A stretch of DNA of 64,000 nt from Streptococcus sp. CF8_St5-11 (GCF_024295625.1 NZ_JANCOJ010000001.1:372001-436000), one strand, 5' to 3'. Shown: positions 26,013 to 36,402, counted from the first letter of the stretch. Notes: generated by a model from the sequence alone, not told the origin. A program made the numbers and translations.

Positions 26013-27368
26013 ATGAAAATTATTGTTGTTGGTGGAGGAAAGGTCGGAACGGCCCTTTGTCGTTCTCTCGTTGCTGAAAACCACGATGTTATTTTGATCG
26101 AAAAAGACGAATCAGTTCTCAACCATATTACCAAACGGTTTGATATCATTGGGATTTTAGGAAATGGCGCAAACTTCAAGGTCTTGGAGCAAGCAGATGT
26201 TGAAGACTGCGATATCTTCATTTCCATGACCGAGTACGACGAAGTGAATATGGTTTCTGCTGTTTTAGCTAAAAAAATGGGAGCCAAAGAAACCATCGTT
26301 CGGGTGCGGAATCCGGAATATTCCAATTCCTACTTCAAGGAAAAAAATATCTTGGGCTTCTCCCTGGTTGTCAATCCTGAATTGCTGACAGCTCGTTATA
26401 TTGCTAATATCATTGACTTCCCAAATGCCCTTTCTGTGGAGCATTTTGCAAACGGCCGTGTTGCCTTGATGGAATTTAAGATCAAGCCAGATAGCAATCT
26501 CTGCGATATGAGCCTATCCCAATTCCGAAAGAAATACGGAAATGTCATTGTTTGTGCGATCGAGCGTGGCAATGAACTCACGATTCCAAATGGAGACTTT
26601 GTTTTGCAGCCCCAAGACAAGATTTTCGTGACAGGAAATAGGATCGAGATCGTTCTCTTCCACAACAATGTCCGACCTCAAGTCATTAAGAGCATGATGA
26701 TGATTGGTGCCGGAAAAATTGCCTACTATCTGCTCAATATTCTCCAGGATGTGCGCCGCAAAATCGATCTCAAGGTCATCGAGGTCAATCGCGAACGAGC
26801 TGAATTCTTTAGCCAAGAATTCCCTGACCTCTATGTCGTCCATGGAGACGGAACCGCTAAAGACATTCTTTTAGAAGAGAGTGCCAATAATTTTGATGCT
26901 GTGGCTACTTTGACAGGGGTCGATGAAGAAAACATCATCACCTCCATGTTCTTGGATTCTGTCGGAGTCAAAAAGAACATTACCAAAGTCAACCGAACCA
27001 GTCTGTTGGAGATCATTGGCGATCAGGATATGACCAGTATTGTCACTCCAAAACGCATCGCTGTAGACACCATTATGCACTTTATTCGCGGGCGCTACAA
27101 TGCACAGTTCTCAAACCTAGAAGCCTTGCACCATGTCGCAAACGGCCGGATTGAAACCTTGCAGTTTCAAATTAAGGAAGACAACAAACTAACCCAATAT
27201 CCCCTCTCTGAATTGAAATTGAAGAAGGGCGTTTTGATCGCTGCCATTATTCGAAACGGCAAGGCTATTTTCCCGAATGGGGATGACCGTTTGATGGTAG
27301 GGGATCGGATTATCGTGACCACCTTGATTCAAAATGTCACTAAAATCTACGATCTACTTGAGAGGTAA
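26013..27368 (+). CDS. trkA: Trk potassium uptake regulatory protein TrkA
   Basis: Cytoplasmic regulatory ring subunit of the Trk/Ktr potassium channel, 451 residues. Two RCK halves each start with a nucleotide-binding fold: IIVVGGGKVGTALCRSL (residue 3 on) and MMMIGAGKIAYYLLNIL (near 229), each followed by a TrkA-C domain (about 140-220 and 370-450). NAD(H)/ATP binding in this family gates ion flow. GGAGG ribosome site is clear. trkH follows after 5 bases. Confidence 0.95.
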   Translation: MKIIVVGGGKVGTALCRSLVAENHDVILIEKDESVLNHITKRFDIIGILGNGANFKVLEQADVEDCDIFISMTEYDEVNMVSAVLAKKMGAKETIVRVRNPEYSNSYFKEKNILGFSLVVNPELLTARYIANIIDFPNALSVEHFANGRVALMEFKIKPDSNLCDMSLSQFRKKYGNVIVCAIERGNELTIPNGDFVLQPQDKIFVTGNRIEIVLFHNNVRPQVIKSMMMIGAGKIAYYLLNILQDVRRKIDLKVIEVNRERAEFFSQEFPDLYVVHGDGTAKDILLEESANNFDAVATLTGVDEENIITSMFLDSVGVKKNITKVNRTSLLEIIGDQDMTSIVTPKRIAVDTIMHFIRGRYNAQFSNLEALHHVANGRIETLQFQIKEDNKLTQYPLSELKLKKGVLIAAIIRNGKAIFPNGDDRLMVGDRIIVTTLIQNVTKIYDLLER

Positions 27369-27373
27369 GCCTG

Positions 27374-28813
27374 ATGAATAGAAGCATGATTCGTTACCTC
27401 TTATCCAAACTCCTCTTAATCGAGGCAGGTCTCCTAATCGTTCCCCTAGTGGTCGCTGCAATCTATCGGGAACCTGCCAAGGTCTTTGTCTCCATTGGAG
27501 CAACCATGGCCATCCTACTTGCGTTTGGCCTCCTTGGTAGTTTTCACAAACCTAAGGATTTTCACATCTATGCTAAGGAAGGAGTCCTGATTGTAGCACT
27601 TTGTTGGATCCTATGGTCCTTCTTTGGTGCCCTTCCCTTTGTCTTTTCGGGCCAAATTCCAAACATTATCGATGCCTTCTTTGAAGTCAGCTCCGGCTTT
27701 ACAACAACAGGGGCAACGATTTTAGACGATGTGGGTGTCCTCAGCCACTCTCTCCTCTTTTGGCGTAGTTTTACCCACTTGATAGGGGGGATGGGAGTAT
27801 TGGTCTTTGCCCTTGCGATTATGGACAATAACAAGAACAGCCACCTTGAAGTCATGAAGGCAGAGGTTCCTGGTCCAGTTTTTGGCAAGGTCGTTTCCAA
27901 ATTAAAAAACACGGCTCAAATCCTCTACTTCTTGTACTTGGGTTTGTTCTTCCTCTTTGTGATTCTTTATTTCCTTGCTGGCATGCCCCTGTATGATAGT
28001 TTCGTCATCGCCATGGGGACGGCTGGTACTGGGGGCTTTACCGTCTTTAACGATGGGATCGCTCACTACAACAGTAGTCTAATTACCTATTTGGTCAGTA
28101 TCGGGGTCTTGGTCTTTGGGGTTAACTTTAACCTCTACTACTTCCTTATGATCCGAAAATTCAAGGCCTTCTTTAAAGATGAGGAATTGCGGACCTACAT
28201 CACTATTGTAATCCTATCTAGCGTATTGATTGCCTACAATTGCCTTCATCTCTATGCTAATGTTGCGAAGAGCTTTGAGATTTCCTTCTTCCAAGTGTCC
28301 AATATCATCACCACCACCGGTTTTGGTTATGGAACGACGGAAAAATGGCCTCTCTTTTCTCAGTTCATCCTCTTAATGCTGATGGTCATCGGTGGGTCTG
28401 CTGGCTCGACCGCTGGGGGGTTAAAAGTCATTCGGTGCTTGACCTTGTGGCGAATCGCAAAAAATCAGGTTCTTTCGACCTTGTCTCCAAATCGCGTTTT
28501 GACCTTGCATGTCAACGATACGGTACTCGATAAGGATACCCAACATCAGATCCTCAAGTACTTTACAATATACAGTTTTATTACGATCGGCTTACTCTTT
28601 GTAGTGAGTCTAGACAACAATAACTTCATGACGGTTGTCAGTGCTGTCTTTAGTTGTTTCAACAATATTGGACCTATGATTGGTACGGGTCAAACCTTCT
28701 CCATCTTTAGTCCGATTTCAAAACTGTTACTTTCCTTAGCCATGATTGCCGGACGGCTTGAAATCTATCCAATGATTCTGCTCTTCCTGCCTAAAACATG
28801 GTCTAAACGCTGA
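27374..28813 (+). CDS. trkH: Trk potassium uptake membrane protein TrkH
   Basis: Ion-conducting subunit of the Trk system, 479 residues with four pseudo-repeats of the M1-P-M2 type. Selectivity-loop segments are visible as SSGFTTTGATIL (near 110), GTAGTGGFTVFND (near 215), ITTTGFGYGTTEKWP (near 315) and CFNNIGPMIGTG (near 430). Forms one operon with trkA. Ends at copy 3 of the 175-bp repeat. Confidence 0.95.
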   Translation: MNRSMIRYLLSKLLLIEAGLLIVPLVVAAIYREPAKVFVSIGATMAILLAFGLLGSFHKPKDFHIYAKEGVLIVALCWILWSFFGALPFVFSGQIPNIIDAFFEVSSGFTTTGATILDDVGVLSHSLLFWRSFTHLIGGMGVLVFALAIMDNNKNSHLEVMKAEVPGPVFGKVVSKLKNTAQILYFLYLGLFFLFVILYFLAGMPLYDSFVIAMGTAGTGGFTVFNDGIAHYNSSLITYLVSIGVLVFGVNFNLYYFLMIRKFKAFFKDEELRTYITIVILSSVLIAYNCLHLYANVAKSFEISFFQVSNIITTTGFGYGTTEKWPLFSQFILLMLMVIGGSAGSTAGGLKVIRCLTLWRIAKNQVLSTLSPNRVLTLHVNDTVLDKDTQHQILKYFTIYSFITIGLLFVVSLDNNNFMTVVSAVFSCFNNIGPMIGTGQTFSIFSPISKLLLSLAMIAGRLEIYPMILLFLPKTWSKR

Positions 28814-28838
28814 TAAAACGAGAGTGTTATAAAAAAAT

Positions 28839-29013
28839 GAGGCTGGGACAAAAGTCCTAGCCTCTTAATTGTTTTTGGATTGTCGAGCAAGACGCAGTGG
28901 TTGAGTGGGCTCTACAACGCTGATTTCATCAGCATTTACAGCCCTACTCAACTGTGCGGAGGTGGGACAACGAAATCGAATTCTAACGAATTACCGATTT
29001 CTGTCCCACTCTC
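28839..29013. repeat. 175-bp three-hairpin intergenic repeat, copy 3
   Basis: Same orientation as copy 1, differing from it at only about nine positions. Lies between the convergent trkH (stop 28813) and yidD (stop 29037). A 62-codon open frame across it is found in altered form in the other copies and is not considered a gene. Confidence 0.9.
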
Positions 29014-29036
29014 ATTTCTGTTTATTTGTGATCGTC

Positions 29037-29279
29037 CTATTTTGATTCTTCATTTCGTCTCAGACTAAAGTGGTCTGGCAGAGGGTCTGGTCCCGCTTGG
29101 GTACCAGGATGGCATCGCAAGATTCTCGCAACCCCCATCAAGACACCTTTCACACCAAAGCGTTCAATCGCTTGGATCATATAATTGGAACAGGTCGGTT
29201 GAAAGCGACAAGAAGGCGGAAATAGGGGAGAGATCCATTTTTGATAGCCTCTGACCATAGCAATCAGGATTTTTTTCAT
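29037..29279 (-). CDS. yidD: Membrane protein insertion efficiency factor YidD
   Basis: An 80-residue protein with the family signature [24 protein letters not shown] at residues 10-33, including the CRFxPTCS motif, and RILRCHPG further on. It attaches to the membrane by an amphipathic helix and assists YidC-dependent insertion. Last gene of the nine-gene murI operon, overlapping rluB by four bases (ATGA). Confidence 0.95.
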   Translation of the reverse strand: MKKILIAMVRGYQKWISPLFPPSCRFQPTCSNYMIQAIERFGVKGVLMGVARILRCHPGTQAGPDPLPDHFSLRRNEESK

Positions 29280-30007
29280 GATTTTTTAGATTTAGTCACT
29301 GCTAGATTGTGCAACTGGCTAATTTCTTTTTTGTTCAAGCGACGGTATTCACCCGGACGAAGTCCTGAGACATCTAGGTTTCCAAACTGGGTTCGGGAGA
29401 GTTTGTCCACTAAAAGTCCTACAGCTTCAAACATCTTTTTGACCTGGTGGTTGCGCCCTTCATGAATGGTCAACTGAACCACTGAACGGTTCTTTTCAAC
29501 ATCCACTTTTAAGATCTCGTAAGTCGCTGGCTTGGTTTTCTTGCCATCAATGGTCACCCCTCGTGTCAAGGGACGCAAATTTTCCTTATTGGCAATCCCT
29601 TTGACACGCGCCACATAGACCTTATCAATCTCATTACGTGGGTGAATCATCTCATCTGTAAAATCACCATCATTGGTCAAAATCAAGACACCAGATGTAT
29701 CCCAGTCCAAACGTCCCACTGGGTAGATACGCTCTGGCACTTGAGATAAAAGGTCAACGACTGTTGTCCGCCCTTTATCATCAGATACACTAGAGATGAC
29801 GCCACGTGGCTTATTTAAAAGATAGTAGACCTTTTCTTCGTTGTAGATTGGAGTGCCTTCTACTTCAACCTGATCACCGGTCTTAATAATAGTCGCTAAT
29901 TCACGCACAACTTGGCCATTTACTGTAACCAAGCCTTGCTTGATCAGTTCTTCGGCCTTGCGACGACTAGCCACGCCTGCATGGGCAATATATTTGTTAA
30001 TTCTCAT
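29276..30007 (-). CDS. rluB: Ribosomal large-subunit pseudouridine synthase B
   Basis: A 243-residue RsuA/RluB-family enzyme with an N-terminal S4 RNA-binding domain ([21 protein letters not shown]) and a catalytic core with [17 protein letters not shown] containing the catalytic aspartate, then [16 protein letters not shown]. Modifies 23S rRNA near position 2605 in E. coli numbering; a 16S target of RsuA type cannot be excluded from sequence. Overlaps scpB by 11 bases. Confidence 0.9.
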   Translation of the reverse strand: MRINKYIAHAGVASRRKAEELIKQGLVTVNGQVVRELATIIKTGDQVEVEGTPIYNEEKVYYLLNKPRGVISSVSDDKGRTTVVDLLSQVPERIYPVGRLDWDTSGVLILTNDGDFTDEMIHPRNEIDKVYVARVKGIANKENLRPLTRGVTIDGKKTKPATYEILKVDVEKNRSVVQLTIHEGRNHQVKKMFEAVGLLVDKLSRTQFGNLDVSGLRPGEYRRLNKKEISQLHNLAVTKSKKS

Positions 30008-30572
30008 CTAGTTCCTCTGTTCTCTCTGAAAATAATTGACCTTCTTCTGGATCAATGTCCACTTCTTCAACCTTTGGTAATTCCTCCAAATGATTGATTC
30101 CCATATAATCCAAAAAATACTCCGTCGTGACATACAAATTGGGGCGCCCGAGGACTTCTTTTTTCCCATCCTCTCGGATCAGATCAAATGACAGTAGTTT
30201 GGTAATGGCACCGCTGGAATTGACACCCCGAATATCATCGACCTCCACACGGGTGATCGGTTGCTTATAAGCAATGATTGATAAGGTTTCGAGGGCAGCC
30301 CGAGACAAACTTTGGTTCATGGGCGTTCTAGAATAGTCTCGTAAAACCGAAGCGTAGTCTGCCTTTGTCACCAATTTATAACGGGAAGCTGTCTCCATCA
30401 AACACAGACTGCTATCTGTGTCCTCCTGGTATTTTTGGCTTAATTTTTCTAAACTTTGCACCACACCTGTCGGAGGTAAAGAGAGAAGGTCTGCGATTTG
30501 TCTGGCAGTAATTCCTTCTTCACCCGCTACAAATAAGAGTGCTTCAATTTCAGCTAATTTGCTCATGTTCAA
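29997..30572 (-). CDS. scpB: Segregation and condensation protein ScpB
   Basis: Kite subunit of the SMC-ScpAB condensin complex, 191 residues with two winged-helix domains ([46 protein letters not shown]). The acidic tail ([23 protein letters not shown]) is typical. Its start lies inside the end of scpA (23-base overlap). Confidence 0.95.
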   Translation of the reverse strand: MNMSKLAEIEALLFVAGEEGITARQIADLLSLPPTGVVQSLEKLSQKYQEDTDSSLCLMETASRYKLVTKADYASVLRDYSRTPMNQSLSRAALETLSIIAYKQPITRVEVDDIRGVNSSGAITKLLSFDLIREDGKKEVLGRPNLYVTTEYFLDYMGINHLEELPKVEEVDIDPEEGQLFSERTEELDEN

Positions 30573-31269
30573 TCCTATTTAAGTAAATTTCTCCAAAAGC
30601 CCTATCCTGGATCACCGTTACTTCTTGAATCTTGATCAATTCAAGGGCTGCAAGAAATAGAGTAATGACCTCTTGGAGATCCGTTGCTTCTAGAAACAAG
30701 TCCTGCAAGAGAACTTGTGAGCGATCGTGGAATCGGTGACGCAGCTGGTCCATCAGATCCTCAATCTTGTATTCATCCTTTACAATGGTTGTATGGTTCT
30801 GGCGGAATTCTTCTTTTTTCTTGGTCAATAGTTTTGAGAAAGCCAAGAAGAGATCCACCGTGGTGCGATCATGAAGTAATTCGGTATCGTCATAAATCAA
30901 TTCCATCTTTGGTTTTGAATAATAGAGGGCGCGCTCCTCGTGCTGAGAGGCCATCAACTCTCCTAATTGCTTGTAAGTACGGTACTCTTCCAATTGAGAA
31001 AGGAGGTCCTGCTCGAGATCCTCTGCTTCATCCATCTCCTCTGCAACCTTAGGAAGAAGTCTTCGACTCTTGATCAAGGTTAGTTGACTAGCCATCAGCA
31101 TGTATTCTCCTGCTACCTCTAGTTTCATAGCCTGGAGGGTCGCCAGATAAGCCAGATACTGTTCGATCACCTCAATCAAGGGGACCTCATAGATATCCAT
31201 CTGGTATTTAGAGACCAAGTGGAGCAAGAGGTCCAAAGGCCCTTCAAAATCTTTAATTTTAATATCCAT
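30550..31269 (-). CDS. scpA: Segregation and condensation protein ScpA
   Basis: Kleisin subunit of condensin, 239 residues, bridging the SMC heads. The N-terminal [21 protein letters not shown] (residues 8-28) and a C-terminal winged helix ([21 protein letters not shown]) are diagnostic. Adjacent to and overlapping scpB. Its start abuts the stop of the XerD-like gene. Confidence 0.96.
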   Translation of the reverse strand: MDIKIKDFEGPLDLLLHLVSKYQMDIYEVPLIEVIEQYLAYLATLQAMKLEVAGEYMLMASQLTLIKSRRLLPKVAEEMDEAEDLEQDLLSQLEEYRTYKQLGELMASQHEERALYYSKPKMELIYDDTELLHDRTTVDLFLAFSKLLTKKKEEFRQNHTTIVKDEYKIEDLMDQLRHRFHDRSQVLLQDLFLEATDLQEVITLFLAALELIKIQEVTVIQDRAFGEIYLNRIEHEQIS

Positions 31270-32000
31270 TATTTATATTTTTCTAGTGTCACCATGGTTT
31301 TTAGGCCCAATTCACGCGCAATACTAAAAAGATCCACACCGAGTTCACGTTGTTTCAAAATATACTGCTCACGAATCGATTGTGCCGAAAGGTCTTGGTT
31401 GCCTTTTTCGATCAAGAAGGCTTCTAATTGTCGAAATCCCCACTGACGGGAGTAGCATTTTCCTTTATTATCAAAGAGATAAATACCATCTAGGAAGAGT
31501 TGCAATTCATCCAGTAACGGCTCTGGAACCTTTAAAACCCGTTTTTGGCCATCTTTGCCCACTCGAATGACATGAAAGTCCAGCTGAATATCTTCGACTT
31601 TGACTCGGAGGATCTCACTTGGCAACAAGCCCATCTCCAGAATCAACAAGGCCATCAAGCGTCCCTGTGGGTTGGTTGATTCTTCCCAAAAATGGGTCAG
31701 ATCCAACAATTCCCGATCATGGGTCTTGGCCGGTTGAATTTTAGGCAATACCAAACGATGGTATTCAGAAATAAAGCGTTCTTGATACAAATAATATAAA
31801 AATTGGTTGACGGCGGATAATTTTCGTTTTTGGACCGCCGGTTTAAAATCTTTAATCGAAGCTTGGTAAATTCTCAAATTTGTCGGTGTCACTTTTCCAT
31901 GGATCGACTCAATAAATTGGTCCAAATCATAGAAATAGGCAGACTGAGAATTTTCACTTAATTCTTTTTGGTCAATAAAACTTGCAATAAATTCTTTCAT
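31269..32000 (-). CDS. XerD-like tyrosine recombinase with degenerate active site
   Basis: A 243-residue protein of the streptococcal XerD-like subfamily. The core-binding and catalytic folds are recognisable, but key residues are missing: the first catalytic arginine region reads GLLPSEI where active enzymes have a Leu-Arg-x-Ser-Glu pattern, and the HxxR box reads SAQSIREQ without the histidine. A tyrosine remains at the end (TLEKYK). It is known that this subfamily does not resolve chromosome dimers at difSL. Its constant place before scpAB suggests a chromosome-related structural or regulatory role. Confidence 0.85.
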   Translation of the reverse strand: MKEFIASFIDQKELSENSQSAYFYDLDQFIESIHGKVTPTNLRIYQASIKDFKPAVQKRKLSAVNQFLYYLYQERFISEYHRLVLPKIQPAKTHDRELLDLTHFWEESTNPQGRLMALLILEMGLLPSEILRVKVEDIQLDFHVIRVGKDGQKRVLKVPEPLLDELQLFLDGIYLFDNKGKCYSRQWGFRQLEAFLIEKGNQDLSAQSIREQYILKQRELGVDLFSIARELGLKTMVTLEKYK

Positions 32001-32458
32001 TTTGGAATCATCTCGTATTCATTTGAAAAATCATGCATTAGCGAATTGATGGCTTTAAGAATCGATTTCCGTGTAATAATCCCTTGGAAATACCCTTCTT
32101 CATCCACCACCGAAAGGAAGGAGTCATCCACCAACTTGTGAAGGACTTCTGTCAAATTGAAGTCTAAGCCGATGACCCCGACCTCTTTTTTTGCAACGTC
32201 TACGATATCCATCGAGGCAAAAGTCTCCTCAGGAATCTCGTGTTTCAATTGATAAGATAGAATATCCGTTAGGGAGATCGTCCCCACAAACTTGCGTTCA
32301 TCCGTCACTACCGGAATACGACTATAGCTAATCTGGCTCAACAACAGGACAGCATGGTCTACATTGTGGTTATCAATCAAGACCGCTAAATTTTTGGCCG
32401 GAGTTAAGAACGTTTCTTCCTGCGCCAGCAAGAAACGTTCAAATTCCTTTGCTATCAT
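31997..32458 (-). CDS. cbpB: Cyclic-di-AMP-binding CBS-domain protein CbpB
   Basis: A 153-residue protein made of two CBS domains (residues about 20-75, SYSRIPVVTDERKFVGTISLTDIL, and 85-145, FLSVVDEEGYFQGIITRKSIL). Streptococcal and Listeria relatives bind c-di-AMP and act on (p)ppGpp synthesis through Rel. Overlaps both neighbours by four bases. Confidence 0.85.
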   Translation of the reverse strand: MIAKEFERFLLAQEETFLTPAKNLAVLIDNHNVDHAVLLLSQISYSRIPVVTDERKFVGTISLTDILSYQLKHEIPEETFASMDIVDVAKKEVGVIGLDFNLTEVLHKLVDDSFLSVVDEEGYFQGIITRKSILKAINSLMHDFSNEYEMIPK

Positions 32459-32976
32459 CTGCTAAACTCCTTTGTCAATTCAGGATACAACTCATGATCT
32501 CGCGTATAATACTCTACCTTGAAGTTAGAATCATCTATCTCAATTTTAGCATAGAGACACTCTCGAATCAGACCGCGTGGCTGACTAACGGATCCAGGAT
32601 TCACAAAGAGGGTTCTTCCTTCCTTCCAAGCATCTGGGATATGAAGGTGGCCGTAAAGACAGATATCTGCTTCTTCCTCTTGGGCCCACAGATCCAATTT
32701 TTGAAAACTAAAATTGATCTGGAAGAGATGCCCATGGGTCTGGATGATTCGTGTTGGCCCTAGTTGGGTCACCAAGCGTTCTGGATAGCCATCATAAAAA
32801 TCCATGTTTCCTTGGACAACGTGAATCCCTTCCCAGACAGGATCATCACTTTTTAGTTCAGAATCCCCATTGTGAAAGATCCCATCGACCTGGCCTAGGT
32901 ATTTTTCTTTAATAGCTTCAACAATGGAGCGGTCTCCATGCGAGTCACTCATAACGATGATTGTTTGCTTTGCCAT
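32455..32976 (-). CDS. YfcE/MJ0936-type metallophosphodiesterase
   Basis: A 173-residue calcineurin-fold phosphodiesterase. Metal-ligand blocks appear in order: SDSHGD (10-15), FHNGDSE (34-40), VQGNMD, QTHGH and [10 protein letters not shown], ending with [10 protein letters not shown]. The physiological substrate is uncertain. Overlaps the end of rdgB by 28 bases and cbpB by four. Confidence 0.88.
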   Translation of the reverse strand: MAKQTIIVMSDSHGDRSIVEAIKEKYLGQVDGIFHNGDSELKSDDPVWEGIHVVQGNMDFYDGYPERLVTQLGPTRIIQTHGHLFQINFSFQKLDLWAQEEEADICLYGHLHIPDAWKEGRTLFVNPGSVSQPRGLIRECLYAKIEIDDSNFKVEYYTRDHELYPELTKEFSR

Positions 32977-33929
32977 GATGGAAATACCTCCAATAACTTT
33001 TTAACAGCTAAAGCACGATGCGATTGTGTATTTTTTTCTTCAAGTGTTAATTCCGCAGCAGCACGGCCCGTTTCCCCAACTAAGAAGAGTGGATCATAGC
33101 CAAACCCGTTTTCACCCTTAGGTTCAAAATTAATATACCCTGGCCAATCAGCTTCAACCACCAAGCTTTCCTTGCCTGGCCTTGCGACCACCAAGGTCGT
33201 ATGGAACTGGGCTGAACGGTCTTTCAAGTCAAAGACCATGGCCAATTCGTGCAACAATTTCGCATTATTTTCCGCATCTGTCGCACCAACTCCCGCAAAG
33301 CGAGCGGACCAAACTCCTGGTAAGCCTCCCAAGATATCTACCTTCAAACCTGAATCATCCGCTAAAACTGTTTTCCCAGTTAGCTCTGCGATGGTTTCAG
33401 CTTTTAGGCGGGCATTCTCTTCGAAGGTCATCCCTGTTTCTTCGACTTCTGGAAGCTCTGGGTATTGATTGAGATTTTCCACTTCAAAGCCTAGCTTTTC
33501 AAACATATTACGGAATTCTTTGGTTTTTCCTTCATTTCGAGTCGCAATAAGAATCGTATCTTTGACCTTGTCTTGACCCAAGAAGGCTTCCAAATCCACC
33601 CCATCACTTGGCAAATGTAAATAGAGCAATTTCCCTTTTTCAACCAAGAGCAAGGCTCCTTGACGCTGGATAATTTCAAAAGATCTTCCCTTGACTTCAT
33701 TCAAGATTTCCGTCAAAAAGGTTAGGAAACGAAAGGCTGATCCATAGCGCATCACCGATAGATTGAGAGGAAATCCTTCAGGATCCTTGGCAAAGAGAAG
33801 TTCCAGCTGGTCTAAAAGAGTGGAAGCTTCCGCAGGAACTTGACTAAATTGGTTGTAGTCTGCATCTTCTCCCCATTGGGCAATATACCAATCTTGGGAA
33901 TCTTTGTATTCAAATAGTTTGTCACTCAT
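32949..33929 (-). CDS. rdgB: XTP/dITP diphosphatase with streptococcal N-terminal extension
   Basis: House-cleaning enzyme removing non-canonical purine NTPs. The C-terminal about 190 of 326 residues are the Ham1/RdgB domain ([63 protein letters not shown]). The first about 130 residues ([22 protein letters not shown]) form a separate domain absent from the usual 195-residue enzymes. ATG 33929 overlaps the murI stop as ATGA, which decides the start. Confidence 0.92.
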   Translation of the reverse strand: MSDKLFEYKDSQDWYIAQWGEDADYNQFSQVPAEASTLLDQLELLFAKDPEGFPLNLSVMRYGSAFRFLTFLTEILNEVKGRSFEIIQRQGALLLVEKGKLLYLHLPSDGVDLEAFLGQDKVKDTILIATRNEGKTKEFRNMFEKLGFEVENLNQYPELPEVEETGMTFEENARLKAETIAELTGKTVLADDSGLKVDILGGLPGVWSARFAGVGATDAENNAKLLHELAMVFDLKDRSAQFHTTLVVARPGKESLVVEADWPGYINFEPKGENGFGYDPLFLVGETGRAAAELTLEEKNTQSHRALAVKKLLEVFPSWQSKQSSL

Positions 33930-34720
33930 AAATTTACGTGCTCCACATTCACTGAACGTTCTAGCCATTTTTCGGCAATCGCTGCAAAGCTATTAGCATT
34001 TGCAGTGGTATAAAAGCGGTGGGTCTTCTCTAAGAGTTCGCGGCTCTTATTGAGCTCAAAATAGTTTAATAAGACGGAAATATCCCGAACACACTCCGCT
34101 CCACTATCAATCAATTTGACATCCGGTCCCATCACATTTTGAATAATCGGTTTTAACAGAGGATAATGGGTACATCCCAAGACTAAGGTATCAACCTTTC
34201 CAACTAGTGGTTTTAGGGTTTCGTAAACCACCTTTTTGGTCACACTGGATGCCAATTCGTTTGATTCCACTAAAGGAACAAACTTGGGACAAGCTAAACT
34301 GGTGACTTTCATATCTGGTGCCAGACTTTGAATCTTCTCTTTATAAATTCCAGAAGAAACCGTCATCGGTGTCCCAATCACCCCAATTTTTTGATGGGTC
34401 GTTGATTTAATGGCTGCAGAAGCTCCGGGCAAAATCACTCCCAAAACAGGAATATCAAGTTTTTCCTTGACTTCTTCCCAAACCACTGCAGTCGCTGTAT
34501 TACAAGCTAAAACAATCATCTTGACATTTTTGGTCAGAAGGAAGTTCACCATCTGCCAAGTATACTCGCGAATTTGGTCTGCTGGTCTAGGACCATAAGG
34601 TGCACGTGCTGAATCTCCAATATAGACGACATCTTCGTGAGGAAGCTGACGGAGCAATTCGCGGACAACAGTCAAGCCCCCTACTCCAGAATCTAAAAAA
34701 CCAATCGGTCGGTTATCCAT
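33926..34720 (-). CDS. murI: Glutamate racemase
   Basis: Makes D-glutamate for peptidoglycan. 264 residues with the two catalytic cysteines in [12 protein letters not shown] (near 73) and [10 protein letters not shown] (near 184), and [15 protein letters not shown] near the N-terminus. ATG 34720 is preceded by GGAAGGAAGAGAT; an ATG five codons upstream lies on the ribosome site. First gene of the nine-gene operon running to yidD. Confidence 0.96.
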   Translation of the reverse strand: MDNRPIGFLDSGVGGLTVVRELLRQLPHEDVVYIGDSARAPYGPRPADQIREYTWQMVNFLLTKNVKMIVLACNTATAVVWEEVKEKLDIPVLGVILPGASAAIKSTTHQKIGVIGTPMTVSSGIYKEKIQSLAPDMKVTSLACPKFVPLVESNELASSVTKKVVYETLKPLVGKVDTLVLGCTHYPLLKPIIQNVMGPDVKLIDSGAECVRDISVLLNYFELNKSRELLEKTHRFYTTANANSFAAIAEKWLERSVNVEHVNL

Positions 34721-34797
34721 ATCTCTTCCTTCCAAAAGGAGGGACTAAGAAATTCCTCCAAGCCCCTCTCATTTATTATCGTGAGATTGCCCCACTC

Positions 34798-35043
34798 TTA
34801 TTTTTTCTTGTTTTTCGCCATTGCTGATTTTTGTTGAGTCACAATTTGGCGATAGACTTGTTGAACTTTTGCTTCGCTTGGACGTTGGCCACTCGCACCT
34901 AAAAGTGTGCGGACTGCTTCAACATTCAAACGTGGATTTGATGCAAATTCTTTTTCAAATTGACGACGAAGCAAGAACATTCCTGCAACCATCCCACCAA
35001 AGAAAGCCAAAATAATCAACAAAATTCCTAAAAAGAGATTCAT
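34798..35043 (-). CDS. YneF family membrane protein
   Basis: An 81-residue protein with one N-terminal membrane helix ([30 protein letters not shown]) and a conserved cytoplasmic part, [23 protein letters not shown], then a lysine-rich end. UPF0154/YneF proteins have no established role. It is about 75 bases upstream of murI in the same direction and may be co-transcribed. Confidence 0.92.
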   Translation of the reverse strand: MNLFLGILLIILAFFGGMVAGMFLLRRQFEKEFASNPRLNVEAVRTLLGASGQRPSEAKVQQVYRQIVTQQKSAMAKNKKK

Positions 35044-35098
35044 ACAATTTTCTCCGATCCATTATTTTTACATAACTATCATTATATCAGACAATCGC

Positions 35099-36349
35099 TT
35101 ATTTTTCAATGTCAAAGCCGTAGAGTGTCGCAAGATAATCTTCTGGTTTTTCTGCTCGACGAATCAAACGGGCCTGCCCATCTTCTTGAAGCAAAACTTC
35201 TGCAGAACGCAATTTGGCATTGTACTGATACCCCATTGAAAATCCATGGGCTCCGGTATCATGGATCACGAGCAAATCTCCAATCTCCGTCACTGGTAAT
35301 TCACGTTGTTTAGCAAATTTATCGTTATTTTCACAGAGACTTCCCACAACATCGACCACTTCAGTCGGTCCATCTGGACGATCCATATTGGTAATATGGT
35401 GATAAGCACCGTACATAGCCGGTCTAAGAAGGTTCACAGCTGAAGCATCGACACCCACATAGGTCCGGTAGGTTTTCTTTTTATGCGTCACTCTGGTTAC
35501 CAAAAGACCGTGTGAAGCTAGCATAAAGCGACCAAGTTCGGTATAGATTTTCACATGGCCAAGTCCTGCCGGTTTGAGAATCTCATCAAAAACGCGGTGC
35601 ACGCCTTCCCCAATAATGGCAATATCATTTGGTTCTTGCTCTGGCTTGTAATTGACCCCAACTCCACCAGAGAGGTTGATGAAGCCCAAATGGACACCTG
35701 TTTTCTCGACGACTTCCACTGCCAATTCAAAAAGTTGACGCGCTAGCTCTGGATAGTAATCGTTGGATACTGTATTAGAAGCTAACAAGGCGTGAATGCC
35801 AAACTCTTCCACACCCAGTTCTTTCAACTCGATAAAGGCTTGAATCAATTGCTCCTTGGTCATTCCAAACTTGGCTTCTTCCGGATTGTCCATAATATCA
35901 GTTCCCAGTTCAAAAACTCCACCAGGATTATAACGGCAAGAAATAACCTTGGGGATGCTAGTCACAGACTTCAAGAAAGCAATGTCTTCATAGGCGTCCA
36001 GATTGATCGTCGCTCCTAATTCTCTAGCATAGACAAATTCATCAGCTGGCGTGTTGTTAGAAGAAAACATGATCTCTTTTCCACTAAAGCCAAGTTTATC
36101 TGCCATTAACAATTCGACGTAGCTGGCAGTGTCAACTCCACAGCCCTCTTCTTGCAAAATTTTTAGGATCGATGGGTTCGGAGTCGCCTTGATGGCAAAG
36201 TATTCTTTAAATCCTTCATTCCAAGCAAAAGCTCGATGGAGGGCACGAGCCGTTTCACGAATTCCTGCTTCATCATAGAGATGAAAAGGGGTAGGAAATT
36301 CTTGGGTCAGGCTTTCTAATTGTTCACGGGTTACAAAAGGTATTTTCAT
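35099..36349 (-). CDS. lysA: Diaminopimelate decarboxylase
   Basis: PLP-dependent fold-III decarboxylase giving L-lysine from meso-diaminopimelate; lysine is also the MurE substrate. 416 residues with the PLP lysine in YFAIKATPNPS (near 50), GCGVDTASYVELLMA, the phosphate-binding GGVGVNY, ELGRFMLASHG and the substrate-site CENNDKFAKQREL. The other lysine-pathway genes are not in the window. Confidence 0.95.
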   Translation of the reverse strand: MKIPFVTREQLESLTQEFPTPFHLYDEAGIRETARALHRAFAWNEGFKEYFAIKATPNPSILKILQEEGCGVDTASYVELLMADKLGFSGKEIMFSSNNTPADEFVYARELGATINLDAYEDIAFLKSVTSIPKVISCRYNPGGVFELGTDIMDNPEEAKFGMTKEQLIQAFIELKELGVEEFGIHALLASNTVSNDYYPELARQLFELAVEVVEKTGVHLGFINLSGGVGVNYKPEQEPNDIAIIGEGVHRVFDEILKPAGLGHVKIYTELGRFMLASHGLLVTRVTHKKKTYRTYVGVDASAVNLLRPAMYGAYHHITNMDRPDGPTEVVDVVGSLCENNDKFAKQRELPVTEIGDLLVIHDTGAHGFSMGYQYNAKLRSAEVLLQEDGQARLIRRAEKPEDYLATLYGFDIEK

Positions 36350-36402
36350 AAGTACTCATTTCTATTCTGTAGTCACTATAAGTATAGCACAAGTCGGAAG
36401 AC

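Noticed and set aside
26013..27368. A CabP-type c-di-AMP-binding regulator instead of TrkA
   Set aside because: The protein has two full RCK halves of the TrkA type, whereas CabP is a single short RCK protein.
28880..29068. Open frame reading MSSKTQWLSGLYNADF... across repeat copy 3 (and equivalents at 10770-11003 and 19325-19564)
   Set aside because: The frames arise from the 175-bp repeat, differ in start and end between copies, and cross its hairpins; no ribosome site is consistent among copies.
30684..31052. 122-codon plus-strand frame opposite scpA
   Set aside because: Antisense to a well-conserved gene, without promoter or ribosome site.
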